Numbered from the stretch's first letter, positions 1 through 10,812 are shown. The stretch: DNA of 64,000 bases from Heloderma charlesbogerti (GCA_026122225.1 JANEZZ010002666.1:56001-120000), one strand, 5' to 3'. Program-made: numbers and translations. The notes: a model not told the origin generated them from the letters alone.

Positions 1-392
1 TGCCCTGGGCATCATGTCCAGTGAAATGCTTGAAGCCTGTTGGGGCTGACCATCATAAACAAAGTAATGTGCTGTGGTGCAACCCTAACACTAACCGATA
101 TACTTTAGAGGTCAGTTTAATACAATTCTTTGCATGAAACAATTCAACAGCTGCCTTTATAGTAATTATAAAAAGCCCTTTCCAAAGCCCAACTAACTTA
201 AGATACTTCTCTGGCTTGTGTATTGGGCTGCTCAGATATGAGCCTTTCTACCCGAGGCATTTATTATGCACTCATGATTCCTCACTTATGGTCGTCATCC
301 TACAGGGCCTCTCCATTGTTTGCAACCATTATAGTTTTTTTTTCTCCCTCTAATGAGGAAAGTCTGGTATTTCTGTGAATGGTGGCATGAAA
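1..392. other. Unassigned DNA, no gene seen
   Basis: No splice-bounded exon, RNA gene or recognisable repeat is visible. Composition is ordinary and slightly AT-rich. Short open frames here show no family resemblance. Confidence 0.5.
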
Positions 393-455
393 CCCCTGTG
401 TGCAATTCCACTATACCACAGTGCCACCTAGTGGTTGTGTAATGGAACATATAGA
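393..455 (-). repeat. Short interspersed repeat fragment
   Basis: Read on the minus strand, this piece contains ATGTTCCATTACACAACCAC followed by a GTGGCACTGTGGTATAGTGG-like segment. Related pieces lie at about 20874-20920 and 31378-31430 on the plus strand. Three related copies in one window mark it as dispersed. The class is unknown; a MITE remnant is possible. Confidence 0.5.
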
Positions 456-2165
456 AAGTCAGAGAAAGAAAAACTCTGAAAAAAACATGTAAAGGAGCCA
501 GTCTTAATCCCACAAAGAATCTGGAAGCAGAAACCTTGGTAAAGTGGGGGGTTATTTCTTGCTGTACTTTCATCAGTGTGGAGATTAAGTCCATGATTCT
601 AGCTAGTATTTAAGGGTCCCCTGAGCAATAATAGTTGCCCATCTCATGTTTGACATTGGACTGAGAGGTAGAAGAGAACCTTGGGAGAACTAGGCCAGCA
701 TTATTCAGTAAGTATTAGTGACTTGAACTTCCTGCTGTTCCCTTCTCCACCTCCTCAGTGGTGCAAGGTGTAGGGAAGTAGTATGTGGCCTGCAAGTCCT
801 GTGGCATCTCACAATAACAGAATGGAGGGCAACTGTGAAGCAAAGGCGTGGTAATGAGTTTGTGGACTCTAAACGGCATCGCTTAGTTGAATTGCTACAA
901 TACACTCGGGACAGGGACCCTGGTGATCCTGTCAGGGAAGTCAGGTGGTGGTTTAGAATGGGCCTACAGGGAGCAGAGCAACATTTGCTGCCTCCCACTC
1001 AGTAGCATGGCCAAATGGGCTTGGGAGTGCCAGCCAGGTTTTAGAGGGCCCTTCAATGGGCCCCTCTTCTTCTACTTGCTCACTGGCATTGCCATCAGCT
1101 CCTCTTCGTCATCATCGCTACCACCTGCTTGCCGGCCAGGCAGAGAGGCAACAAGCTACAGGCGGTGGCATCTGCTCCTCCTCCTCTACACCTCCTCTAG
1201 TATCTGGTCCAGAGGGTGAGTCAGGTAAACAAGCTGGTTGTGGGGGCTCTTGTCAGTGGGCTCCCTGTTAGGACGTGGGCCCTTGGCAGGTGCTCCACTA
1301 TGCCAACCCTTGATGCTGGCCCTGCCAGCCGTACTCATATGACTTCTGGAATTCCAGGAGAATCGCTGTGGTTGAAGCAGAGGAAATCGGAGGGGGAGCT
1401 GGGTTGCCATTTGGGTGTGGGTAACAAAACTGGCTTGCCTGTCCAGAATGTAAACACAAACCAAACGAAACAGCCCCAGCCCCACCAAAGCCCCCTTTGC
1501 ACTGAGGGTGAAAATGTGATTCCCAAGTATGCCGTACACTTGCTGTAACCAGTGTGCTCTGTTGCCTGTGGAAGCTAGGCAATGAAGATATATCCAGTCC
1601 TATGTCTAAATAGGCGTTGCTTCCCTGTCTCTCTCTCTCTCCCCCGCCCTCCCCACCAAACAGTCAGAATTTGTCTATGCAGGGCTCTTTATCTCATGTT
1701 TAAGGGCCACAGGGGATGTTATGGTAAACATGCAGCAGCTGCTGAAACAAATGGCAGTAATGTAGGTCAGCTTCCCGTGTCTTGGCATCACAACATTCAG
1801 CATTTCCCTGCCCCTGCTCCAGGTGGGTAAGTTGTACTCAAGGTTACCAAAAGGGAGGGGAGGAACTATGCACACAGGTCTGAGGACAGCAGTGTGTTTA
1901 TCACTAAGATATATACGGCCCTCAAAGACTTCACTTTAATAGGGCACTCTGTAAGCAAAAGTATTTCAAGTTATGGCCACTCCCCAAAGCCTCTTGTTCC
2001 TTACCAGTTGGTCTGGCTGCTGATGGATGGGAACCCTCTTTACCTTCAGCAGAATTCCAAGCAAGCAGAGGAGGAGCTCCCATCCTAAGGAAAACCTGAA
2101 AACTGGGACAGAGGAGCTATGGACAGCTCAGCTAGGAACATTCAATTTGAATCAAAACAAGGCGT
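456..2165. other. Unassigned DNA with a GC-rich, CTCC-rich core
   Basis: No gene is recognised. From about 730 to 1560 the DNA is richer in G+C than its surroundings and has runs such as CTCCTCCTCCTCTACACCTC. Open frames of 60-117 codons occur on both strands here, as expected where stop codons are depleted by composition, and none resembles a known family. A short CT-rich run sits near 1627-1645. The block could be an unrecognised non-autonomous repeat. Confidence 0.4.
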
Positions 2166-2565
2166 AGAGTAGCCAGGTGTCCTACTTTACACAGGACAGT
2201 CCTCTAGTTTGGAGAGCTGGTGGAGAACAGTCCTCTATTTGAAGGGTTCTCTGTTTGATGGGTTGTCCAGTACAAGCCTGGTTTGAAATCAAAGAATCAT
2301 AAAAAGGGGGGGCAAGAGCCTTGGATTTGTCCATCGACAGTGAGCACCTGGGCAGCAGACAGAGCAGGCACACAGACCACCTAGTCAGTCTTCTCCACTG
2401 TGGAGAGATATCTTGTACTTCTATTGAGTTTATAGTTATTATTTCTAAATGTGCACCTATACACATACATTTGCATATGCAAATGCTGTGCAAATTGGTG
2501 TCCTCTTTTGCAGGTGATGCATTTCCTTTCCTTTCCTTTTTTGGCGATGTGCGAGTGGCTACCCT
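2166..2565 (+). mobile_element. Non-autonomous DNA element, family with TIR AGGGTAGCC, copy 1
   Basis: A second, shorter copy in the same orientation lies at 9269-9589; both contain a GTGTCCTACTTT-like block, a CAGTCCTCT block and a late TATACA-rich block. The ends are short imperfect inverted repeats (left AGTAGCCAGG, right GTGGCTACCCT). Flanking 8-mers agree at only 5 of 8 positions, so a target duplication is not proven. No coding capacity is seen. The superfamily is uncertain, possibly hAT. Confidence 0.6.
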
Positions 2566-4127
2566 AAAGGTGAAAGGCAAACACACAGAAGAAGAGGATG
2601 GGAGGGGATGTACATGTATTTTAAGATATGCAGAGAAGGGACCAAATGAAGCATCCCTGCCCCCATGAAAATGAGGGAGGGATGTCTAGGGCCAGATCTA
2701 CACAAGAGCTTTTCATCAGTATTGACGTGCACGGATAACTGTTGGGGCACATTCCATATACCGCTTTTCTAGAATTCTTTATTTTGTATTATCCAAAATA
2801 CCGCAACAGTTGTAATTGTGTTAGGGAGGCTTACCCCTTGCTATAGGAACTTGGAGAATAAGGCGCAGAGCCTTGCTCTTGGGAAGCCATACAGTCCTTT
2901 CAGGTCCTATCATGCCTTTATATAATAGCTCTCTTGCAATCAGACTCGACCTCTATGTTAGAAATAAATTAATCCTTAGTTTATGACATGAAACGAGCCT
3001 CCTCCCTCCCTCCTCCCACCTCCCTCCAGTAGTTTCTGCTATTGCACAAAGTTGGTTTACTCACTTTACAAAGGGAAATGTATTATGAATTTTCCTTCAT
3101 TCCCTTCTCTTTTTTAACCACGTTTAACAACTGATTTGTGTGTTGCATGAAAGTTACACAGCCCTTTAGATGCATTTGCTATTTTATTTTTCTTTGATTC
3201 AAAAATATGTCAGTAATCTTTTTGTTAACATGAAAGATAAAGGATTAGTAATGCAAGATGCAGTTTTCTTGTAACCTTCTTGAAAGCAGACTATAGTTTC
3301 TTATCTGGCTCTAACATTCATTTTCCTGAAATGGGAAAAAATCCCTACTTCTCTAAAATGAAATAAACTATATTTGATTCAGATGAGCAGTGCTAGCAGG
3401 GAAATTTATTGCAGTGAGAACTGAGCGGATGCAGGATGGCCTTTTTCCCCCACAGCAGATATCTTTTGAGCAAATATCTATATATACATATTCATATTTT
3501 ACATATAAAGCACATTTGCAGAAGTGAAAAGACCATGACAAAGTCCTGCATTGATCATAAGCAAATTATTGCAAGACACAGCTGTCCAGCTAATTCTGCT
3601 GCCTGCTTAAGAATCACAGAGTATTTGAGGAGGAAGAAAAGAGAGCAGCTGAACGAGGATTTGTGTCAGCCAAACTGGTGGGTCAGGAGTAGCATTTGCT
3701 CCTTTGTAAAAGGAAATTGAAGATCCAGGCCATGAACTTCTCCAGCAAGGCTGTAACAGGCCTGGATTCTAGAAAGGGAAGCCTTATTTGGGGAGCATTT
3801 TGAGCAGGCAGAATTAATGCACATCCATTTCATGAGCCTATTGTGAAAGCTATTCTTACTCTTCTCAGAAAAGAAAAACATGTCCCTGACTACCATGAGG
3901 ACTGCAGCTCTTTTCATCTGGCAACTCTTTTGTATTTTTCTTCTTGTAAATACATTTTCTTCATTTTCCAAATACAAAGACAAACAAAGATACATAAGAT
4001 TTAAATCTAGTTTTGACAGGGGGTAGTACATTTCACATATTTCCCTCCTTTATTTTGTAGGCAAAAATATATCAATCAGCTGCTTAGAGATTGTCTTTGT
4101 TTTTTCGCAAAAGCAAATTATATTTAG
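2566..4127. other. Mostly unique AT-rich DNA
   Basis: No gene is recognised. The stretch from about 3040 to 3420 is AT-rich and free of recognisable repeats. A 121-codon minus-strand frame at 3666-4031 has no family resemblance and no splice context, so it is treated as chance. Confidence 0.45.
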
Positions 4128-4176
4128 GACATAATCCTATGCATGTCTAAACATGCATAGGATTGCACCCTAAGTC
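4128..4176. mobile_element. Minimal palindromic MITE remnant
   Basis: Perfect 14-nt inverted arms (AATCCTATGCATGT / ACATGCATAGGATT) are separated by only four bases. The same terminal motif bounds the larger palindromes at 35799-35907 and 43745-43934. This looks like the two ends of that family with the interior lost. Confidence 0.6.
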
Positions 4177-4572
4177 TCTCTTCCATGATCTCAGGAAAAG
4201 CCTTGACAGATGTTGCTGCATATGCCCCCGATTTGTGTATGAAATAAAATCATGGTATATCATATGAAAGTTACACTCTGGCCCAGAAGAAGAAAAGGTG
4301 GACCACTTGAATAGCCCATTTGGTGCAATACTTTGTGCATCCATGCTGACTTGGATGCTACTGTTGATACCGGACGGGTGGATGTAACTTTGTCCCCTGC
4401 TTGTCTAGTTACAATGGATAACTTTCAATTTGTACAGCCTGAGGATGTGGACAAGATCCTTGGAGAGGTGAGGCCTACTACTTGTGTGCTGGACCCATGC
4501 CCTTCCTGGCTTATAAAAGCAGCCGGGGGTGGGGGGATTGGCTGAGTGGGTAAGAGAAAGAACAGATCCCCA
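4177..4572. other. Unassigned DNA
   Basis: No gene or confident repeat is recognised. A short G run (GGGGGTGGGGGG-like) lies near 4525-4540. Confidence 0.4.
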
Positions 4573-4681
4573 AAATGGGTTCAGCACCTTGGATAGCTCT
4601 TGTAGAGTTCTGACCAGTTCTGACTGAAACCCAGAGCGGATTCGCCACCCCATTGAAATAGGAGCCACCAGCCTCCACTGG
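4573..4681. mobile_element. Half copy of palindromic MITE (CAGTGGAGG family)
   Basis: This matches the right half of the full palindromes at 10237-10434 and 18611-18829: a TTCAGCACCTTGGATAGCTC block, then GAGTTCTGACCAGTTCTGAC, ending in GGAGCCACCAGCCTCCACTG. The left half is absent. No coding capacity. Confidence 0.75.
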
Positions 4682-4910
4682 AGCAGACTAATTACAAAAT
4701 TCGGAAGCATCACGCCCTAGGAGTCTGCAGTGCAGTTCTAGGAGCCAGCATCACATTGGCGGATCCAGTCCTTGTGAAGAGCTGAGAAAATATTTGCATT
4801 CTTCAAAGCCAGCACCAGGTTTTCAGCAGTCCAGGCAGGTGGGATGGTTCCGGTTCTGGGCCACTTCACACACATCGGTTTGGCTGAGACATAACTATTT
4901 TAGAAAACCC
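4682..4910. other. Unassigned DNA between MITEs
   Basis: Short spacer between two DNA elements; nothing recognised. Confidence 0.4.
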
Positions 4911-5219
4911 AATGGTCCAGTTCAGATGTAACAGTCTCGGTCCAATGAACTGTAGTGTACTGGACTCACCGTCTCCTCCCTTTCCTTTCTCAGACACACC
5001 ATAATCCAATCCTGTATCATATCCTGGATTAAGCCACAGTTTCCTGGTTCGGACGTAATGGGAAACTGTGGTTTAACAAACCCCAGAAGTGTTGCATTGT
5101 GGCATGTGAGAAAAAAAAACGGAGAAGAGAAGGGGAGGAGGGATCATGTGGGAACAATACTCATACAATACTCATTTTGGTTTATTGGATCACTATTGTT
5201 ATGTCTGAACTGGGCCATT
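4911..5219. mobile_element. MITE with about 24-nt terminal inverted repeats
   Basis: The left end AATGGTCCAGTTCAGATGTA is matched in inverse by the right end TATGTCTGAACTGGGCCATT. A second internal inverted pair (CCACAGTTTCC / GGAAACTGTGG) surrounds about 5033-5073. I found no clear target duplication. The element is about 309 bp with no open frame of note. Superfamily unassigned. Confidence 0.6.
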
Positions 5220-6239
5220 AAGTTTTTAGATATACACCTAAGATATTTTAATGATGGAATTAAAACTATGAGACAAACACAGGGTTCCCCACCTTGTTTT
5301 TGCCTTACAGTGCTAATGAAGTGGGTGGGAGCATTTGCAGGAAGAATGGTGTGCAGCGCTTCCCAGTTTGCTGATTCTCCCCTGCATATGCCCCCCCCGC
5401 TAGTAATTGTACCACATTTTCCTAGATTGGCTCTGAGAGTGGAAGTAAATCCAACTATATGAGAAAAGGGGTGGGGTGAGAACAGATTTTCAGCTGGGTG
5501 GTTTTTGGGCCAAATCAGTGGGTGCAGAAAGGGTTATGCACCTCTCCTCCTGCCTTCCAGTTCTCATGTATTCCAACCCTCCCCTGCCCGCTCATTCATG
5601 TACCCTCAACACTCTTTGGGATCACGCACTTGCTGAAAGTGTAGTTCTGCCGTTAAATGTACACCTCTAAATGTGAAATGTGAACGCATCAAACATGCTT
5701 TTAATATAGGGCAGGCTCATTAAACGTTCAGCTTAAGCCAGGCTGGTATTAGCTGATCAGGGCAGACAGATGGAATCCAGAACCACAAGATCAAGGACAC
5801 AGATTAGCGATGGCACTGGTTCGTATTTTCCTGGTTCATAATACAAATTTGGCCGGCTTGCAATGGCTGATACCTGAATCAAACACCGTTCCCCACACCC
5901 CACCTCAGGTTTTTCTCAAGGTCAGAATGGTAAATGAGCTTTTGTGTTTGCATGTTCTGTGTTGAACAGACCAGGCATCCAAAGACAGCTGCTGTGCAGG
6001 TGCACGCAAGGAAGTTGTTTAGTGTTAACCCCTTACACTCTCTTGAACTCTTGTCGATGGTTACAAGTTTACAAAACCATACTGCATTGTATGAATAAAT
6101 ATACTAATCACATTTGTGCACAATTCCCAGTTCAAAAATCATGCACATCAAAGATACATGTTAATTTACAAAAATGTGATGGTGTGCACTCCCAGTAATT
6201 ATCTTTCCCAATTGGTGAGTTTAAAAACCCATACGTTCA
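5220..6239. other. Unassigned DNA, no gene seen
   Basis: No exon-like frame with splice signals is seen. The 134-codon plus-strand frame at 5058-5462 starts inside the preceding MITE and has no family resemblance. Composition is ordinary. Confidence 0.4.
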
Positions 6240-6363
6240 AGACCCTGTTTATTTATTAATAAACATAAATTTATTATTATTTATTAATAATACTTATATA
6301 TCACTTAATATTAAAAAATGTCCAGGTGGTTCACATATAACAATCAAAAATATTAAAACACTG
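6240..6363 (-). mobile_element. L2-like LINE 3' tail (distal part)
   Basis: AT-rich sequence read on the minus strand gives the usual 3' end of the lizard L2-like LINEs in this window, with a GTGAACCACCTGGAC-type block preceding an ATTATTAATAAA-rich tail. It probably belongs to the LINE at 6592-7265, from which it is separated by the MITE at 6364-6591. Confidence 0.55.
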
Positions 6364-6591
6364 TGGGCAGTATCCAACTGTGCCATTCTGGCAGCGCAAA
6401 CGACATCGCGCTAGGAAAAACTAGGTTCCGAACGATTGCCAGAGGAGAATCCAGCTAAAGTTACATTTGCGCAAATGTGCTCGTGCAACCCATTGCACAA
6501 ACATAAGGCACGCTCAATTGCACAATGGAAAGATTTGGTGGAGCTCTGCTAGCACTGTTTGTAGTTGCAGAATGATACCGCTGAATACTAG
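6364..6591. mobile_element. MITE of the GGGCAGTATCC family inside an L2-like tail
   Basis: It begins with GGGCAGTATCCAACTGTGCC and ends near GATACCGCTGAATACTAG. The start matches the element at 16729-16930, whose ends are well-defined inverted repeats. Both flanks read as L2-like 3' tail, so it appears nested. The interior is short and non-coding. Confidence 0.5.
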
Positions 6592-7265
6592 TCTTTTAAA
6601 ACCATTTCAACTACAACAAAACAAATTAATTTAAAAGACACTATTAAAAACTGAGAAGGTTCACCTTCGAGGTATTACATGGCAACATTGTGTTGGTCAT
6701 GGAATGACCAGCAAGGCCTCCTCTGAAGATCTTAACAGTCTGCTGGGTATATATAGGGGAAGACTGTCTGCTAAATATCCTGGTCCCACCTTGTTTAGGG
6801 CTTTGTATGCCAACAATATAACCTTGTACATGGCTTGGTAGGTAATGGGCAGCCAGTTTACATTGTTCGACACAGGTCTTATGTGAACAGAGCTGGGTGT
6901 CCCACTGAGTACCCTAGCTGCAGCCTTCTGCACTAGATGCGGCTTCCCCCAAAGGGAAGCCCCACATAGAATACATTACAGTAGTCTAATCGTGAGGTTA
7001 CCAGTGCATGGCTAGGCTGTCCCTCTCCAGGAATGGCCATAGTTGGCACACCAACCAAAGTTGGTAATGGGCGTTCTGTGCCACAGAGGTAATCTGGCCT
7101 CCACTGACAAAAGTCAGGAGCACTCCCAAACTACATACCTGCTCCTTCAAAGGGAGTGCAACCCTATCCAGAACAGGAAACAGTTCAGTTTCCACATCTG
7201 GGAACCACCCACCCATAGGCTCTGTTTTATCAGGATTCATGTGTATGTGTATGTTGTGTAATTTC
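6592..7265 (-). mobile_element. L2-like LINE, ORF2 C-terminal region and 3' end
   Basis: The minus strand encodes conserved pieces of the reverse-transcriptase thumb and C-terminal region of L2-clade LINEs. One frame (7265 down to about 7000) reads MNPDKTEPMG, then LPLKEQVCSLGVLL and QLWLVCQLWPFLERDSLA. Another frame (6933-6697) reads MQKAAARVLSGTPSS, NVNWLPITYQAMYKVILLAY, KALNKVGPGYLADSLPLYIP. The two frames are shifted and part of the region between them is missing, so the copy is dead. The 5' part with the endonuclease and RT catalytic motifs is absent, as usual for truncated LINEs. Confidence 0.8.
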
Positions 7266-8083
7266 TGAAGAGGCCCTCTGCCATGACACTGTATTAGTAG
7301 AGTAGCCTCTAATGTTTGTGTGTGCGCGTGCGTGCGTGCATATTTGCACACGTTACATTGCTCATGATCCTGATCATTCCATTTCTTTTTCTGCCTTCTC
7401 CTACCGTGAGGACAATTTTTGAAGTATGTCCCTATCCTCATGCTATGTTAATGGGGTTGATTCTCATCTGTTTAATTGTTTTTTTGCAAGCGTGTTACAT
7501 TACCTGTGATCTTGATCATACTAAATCCCTCTCCTGCTGTTCTCAATGTTGTTTTGCATCACCAACAGCAATTCCATCAAGATGATTAACCCACATATTC
7601 ACGTTTTCCCTCTTTCTTCTCTTAGGCTTTTCCTGCTGCTTTCATCCTCAAATCCAATGCAAGCAACAGCAGCCCCAAAACCCCACCTGAACTTCTTCTG
7701 GGTAACAGTCAGTGAACCATCAAAAAGTAGCAATAGTGAATGTTTAAATTCAATACCCTCATTAAGTACGTATTTAAGATAATATTTTAACGGAATTAAT
7801 TTTTAGGTTTATTGGTATGTTCTTTAGTCATAGGCCACACATGCCAACAAAATATATCAGCATATCTAAAATAATACAATACGTTTTCTCAAGTACTACA
7901 AGCAAGCAAGAATAATCAGTGCAGTTGAACTTACAATAAAGTAAGTGTTGAAATGAACTTCAAAAAATTCAAATTCAAAATACAGTTTACTTAGGGCCAT
8001 ACCAGATGCATACATGTTCATTAAACATGTGCTTGCAGATTTGGCGATAAAGAGGGAGTGTGGTGTTTATTCTTAACCAGTAG
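7266..8083. other. Unassigned DNA with a short GT/GC repeat
   Basis: No gene is recognised. An imperfect (TG)n/(CG) purine-pyrimidine run lies at about 7312-7342. The rest is AT-rich and repeat-free as far as I can see. Confidence 0.4.
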
Positions 8084-8180
8084 TGTAATGGCAAATTCAG
8101 AAGTGTAGGGTCCCTTTGTGACAGTCACAGCCACGCCCCCTCACAGCCACACCCCCTTCTAAGATTGTACAACCTTGTAA
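8084..8180 (+). mobile_element. Fragment of the CAGTGGTGTAG MITE family
   Basis: It starts CCAGTAGTGTAATGGCAAAT and continues with a TTTGTGACAGTC block, both corresponding to the TTTAC/AAAT-side end of the 386-bp elements at 8548-8933 and 22281-22666. It then diverges into a repeated CACGCCCCC/CACACCCCC stretch. Confidence 0.5.
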
Positions 8181-8506
8181 GATATACCACCTTCAACTGG
8201 GATCCAAAAACAGTGCAGCTGAGAGTATTTCAACTGAATGTCTGAGAAAAAAATGCAGGGGTGTTAAAATCTTTTACACCCACCCACTCACTCAAACACA
8301 AACATTTTAGGTTTTCAAAATATGATATCCATGGAAGCTTCACCCCCTCAACTCAACCCTCATGGACAGATCCCTTCTCATTTAAACAGCCCCCTTGCAC
8401 CCTCCCTTAGTGCCCCAACATTACCCACTAGCCTTCCCTAAGTTCCTTCATTATATCTCCCCCCTCCCCCTCCAACAGAAACATCCACACACCCAGCTGG
8501 ATTGAA

Positions 8507-8508
<2 letters not shown>
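8181..8508. other. C-rich unassigned DNA
   Basis: C-rich strand bias with several CCCC runs between 8340 and 8490; no gene or repeat family recognised. Confidence 0.4.

Positions 8509-8547
<39 letters not shown>
8509..8547. repeat. (AC)n microsatellite
   Basis: About 19 uninterrupted AC units directly abut the left end of the 386-bp MITE. The expansion may have overwritten any target duplication on that side. Confidence 0.95.
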
Positions 8548-8551
<4 letters not shown>

Positions 8552-8933
8552 GGTGTAGTAGTAAATTTGGAAATGTGGGAGCTCATTGTGACAGTCTCCA
8601 AGGGCAGCCCAAAAATTTCAGGCAGCTGTGTCGATCCATATCAACAAACCAGGGCTAGGAGTTTTCATCTCCACCAGGAGCACGTCTTTGGTAAAGCAAA
8701 TAGGTCTTGATTGCCCATTCCAGACCAAGTCATCCCAAACACTTTGCATTGCAGCATGGAACGGTATGGCGTTGCTTGGAAAATTCATTCCCCTCACAGC
8801 TACAGTGAGGATGGCAGCTAAGCTCAGAGGGAACAGGGAATTCTGAGGGGGGTGGCAGATGACATCAGAGTCCCTGCTAATGGAAAAGTGCCGGGGCTGC
8901 GTCCCTGCAAGCCCTGCCTCCGCTACACCACTG
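8548..8933 (+). mobile_element. 386-bp hAT-like MITE (CAGTGGTGTAG family), copy without clear TSD
   Basis: This has exactly the same length as the copy at 22281-22666, which is in the opposite orientation. The right end is CCGCTACACCACTG; the left end is AGTGGTGTAGTAG with its first base changed. A 72-codon frame at 8628-8846 is open in both copies and 67 of the 72 residues are identical, reflecting recent common origin. No transposase motifs are present. Flanking 8-mers do not match, probably because of the adjoining AC repeat. Confidence 0.85.
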
Positions 8934-9035
8934 TTCTTAACAGTAATAGGCCTGTGGGGAGGCCCTCCTCCTCACCTTACCTCGCTGTATTCTACTACTT
9001 CAAAATGCTTTGCCCAGCCCAACTGTTTTTTTTTT
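8934..9035. other. Short spacer
   Basis: About 100 bp with no recognised feature, between a MITE and a LINE tail. Confidence 0.4.
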
Positions 9036-9105
9036 GGTGAACCACCCAGAGAGCTTCGGCTATTGGGAAGTATAGAAATGAAACAAACAAATAAATAAAT
9101 AAACT
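9036..9105 (+). mobile_element. L2-like LINE 3' end
   Basis: It contains the recurring lizard 3' block GAACCACCCAGAGAGCTTCG, then CTATTGGGAAGTATAGAAAT and an (AAAT/AAAC)n tail. The same block, inverted, occurs at 54149-54330 and 57976-58050. Confidence 0.75.
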
Positions 9106-9268
9106 CACTTCCAGTCCCAGAGCTGGGCTGGGAACAAACATCTTAAAGCTGTGGAGGAAGTGGAGGTACGGCAAGAGAGAGTGTTTCCTCCCATTCCCTG
9201 TGCACTCATGGTAGCGCGACAACTGTAGCTGGTGAGCGCGTGTTTGATAAATGCATGCGAGTCTGGCT
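9106..9268. other. Short unassigned spacer
   Basis: Nothing recognised. Confidence 0.4.
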
Positions 9269-9589
9269 AGGGTGGCCTGGTGTCCTACTTTCGAGAGGGC
9301 AGTCCTCTGTCTGACGGGCTGCCTAGTCCAAGTCCATCTTAAACAGCCATAAAAAGGATGAGCACCAGAGGCCTTTGTGTTGCCCATCAACAGCACGTGG
9401 ACTCACAGGCTGAGCAGCATGCAGGTCACTTGGCCACCGTCTTCCCCACTATAGTGAGATGTATTTCATTCTTTCCACATGTGCATCTATACATTGTACA
9501 AATGTAAATTTTATGCAAACGGATGCCCACTTGTTTTCGTGTGATTCATATCCTCTTTTTTGCGGGGAGGCGTAAGTGGCAACACCCCT
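9269..9589 (+). mobile_element. Non-autonomous DNA element, TIR AGGGTGGCC family, copy 2
   Basis: Diverged sister of 2166-2565: shared GGTGTCCTACTTT start, CAGTCCTCTGTCTGACGGG block and CATGTGCATCTATACA block in the same order. The right end has GTGGCAACACCCCT, an imperfect inverse of the left end. No target duplication is visible and there is no coding capacity. Confidence 0.6.
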
Positions 9590-9992
9590 CATTCCACCAC
9601 ACGTGCAGAAAAGCATCCTGCGGCACCCGGCCTGCTGGAAGATGGCAGCCTCCATCTGCTAGCACATGGTGTCCTCTTTCAAGTGGGATCATTTTATCCA
9701 TTAAATGGATAAATCTAGTACCCACGGCTTGGGAGCTGTGAAGGGTTGTGCCGATGTGGGGATACATCAGTGTACAGACACCTCTTGGGATACCACCCTC
9801 TTCGACGCCCTGAGAGGGCTGGGCTAGCAGCTACTCCAGTCACAGCACCATTGACACCAGTTGCAGAAATGTGTGGCATATGCAATGCAGTCCTGTGCTT
9901 CAACAGTCCAAGCCGTGTTCCAGGTAGGGACACTTGGAGAGTCAAAGGAACAAATGTTGGGAACTCATCCAACACCTAATGATGGTATGCAA
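9590..9992. other. Unassigned DNA
   Basis: No gene recognised. Contains a small inverted pair (TTATCCATTAAATGGATAA) at 9693-9711. Confidence 0.4.
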
Positions 9993-10519
9993 CAGTGGTG
10001 TAGTGGTAAAATTTTGAATCACAGGTGCTCGTTATGACATTCTCCATAGTCACGCCCCCAAGACAGTCTACAAATGCAGAAAGCTGTGTTGATTCATACC
10101 TGTCTATGTGTTTGTTTGTGTTGTATATGTGTGCATGGGACAGTGCACAATGCAAGATACTGTTGCTTGGAAAATGCCCCCCGGATTGCAGCTAAGCTCA
10201 GAGTGAACAGGGGCGTTGGGGTGGTGGTGGTGGGTCCAGTGGAGGCTGGTGGCTCCAATGTCAGTGGGGTAGCGAATCCGCTCTGGGTTTGAGTCAGAAC
10301 CAGTCAGAACTCCAAAGGAGCTATCCAAGGAGCTATTCAAGGTTGGATAGCTCCTTTAGAGTTCTGACTGGTTCTGACTCAAACCTGGAGCGGATTACTT
10401 ACCCCACTGACATTGGAGCCACCAGCCTCCACTGGTGGTGGCAGAAGACCTAATCGTCCCTGCTAATCAAAAGCTCCCAGCACTTCAACCCTTTGAGTCC
10501 TGATTCTGCTACACTGCTG
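9993..10519 (+). mobile_element. CAGTGGTGTAG MITE, third copy, interrupted by another MITE
   Basis: The left end reads CAGTGGTGTAGTGGTAAAAT and the right end CTGCTACACTGCTG. Between them lie the family landmarks AGCTGTGTTGATTCATA, TTGCTTGGAAAATGCCCCCC and GCAGCTAAGCTCAGAGTGAA. After these the family sequence stops at about 10236 and resumes at about 10435 with GTGGCAGAAGACC..CCCTGCTAAT. The gap holds the palindromic MITE at 10237-10434. Without it the copy is about 330 bp, shorter than the 386-bp copies. Confidence 0.75.
10237..10434. mobile_element. Palindromic hAT-like MITE (CAGTGGAGG family), nested copy
   Basis: Nearly the whole 198 bp is an inverted repeat: CAGTGGAGGCTGGTGGCTCC at the left is mirrored by GGAGCCACCAGCCTCCACTG at the right. 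The arms continue through AATCCGCTCTGGGTTTGA and GAGTTCTGACTGGTTCTGAC toward a short centre near 10335. CAG...CTG ends suit hAT elements. The flanks are GGTGG-rich so a target duplication cannot be read with confidence. It sits inside the MITE at 9993-10519. Confidence 0.85.
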
Positions 10520-10773
10520 CTGCACGACCGGCATTCATTGCCAAAGGTATGTTGCCCTTCTCCATGGTGGAGGCATCTGCTTTCCTGGAGTTTATGCAGT
10601 GCTGTGTTCCCAAGTGGAAAATTCCAATTAAAACCACCCATGTTCTGGCTGTTGCATTCAAGGAATGATCAAAACAGTATACCGTCATGGCTGCGGGGGT
10701 GGGAGGGGGAAACGCATCTGAAAACACACATTTGGTTCACCTGCCAGATTTGTGACTGCACATTGTACAACAG
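10520..10773. other. Unassigned DNA
   Basis: No gene or repeat family recognised. Confidence 0.4.
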
Positions 10774-10782
10774 ACTATCTAA

Positions 10783-10812
<30 letters not shown>
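10774..10812. repeat. (CTAT)n microsatellite
   Basis: Tetranucleotide repeat that runs directly into a (TTTA)n stretch and then an inverted LINE 3' end. It therefore probably grew from the LINE tail. Confidence 0.95.

Noticed and set aside
8509..8547. CRISPR-like or regulatory repeat array
   Set aside because: This and the other short-period arrays are plain microsatellites without spacers.
10229..10442. 8-bp target duplication for the nested MITE
   Set aside because: The flanks GGTGGGTC and GTGGTGGC agree at only four positions in GGTGG-rich DNA, so no duplication can be claimed.
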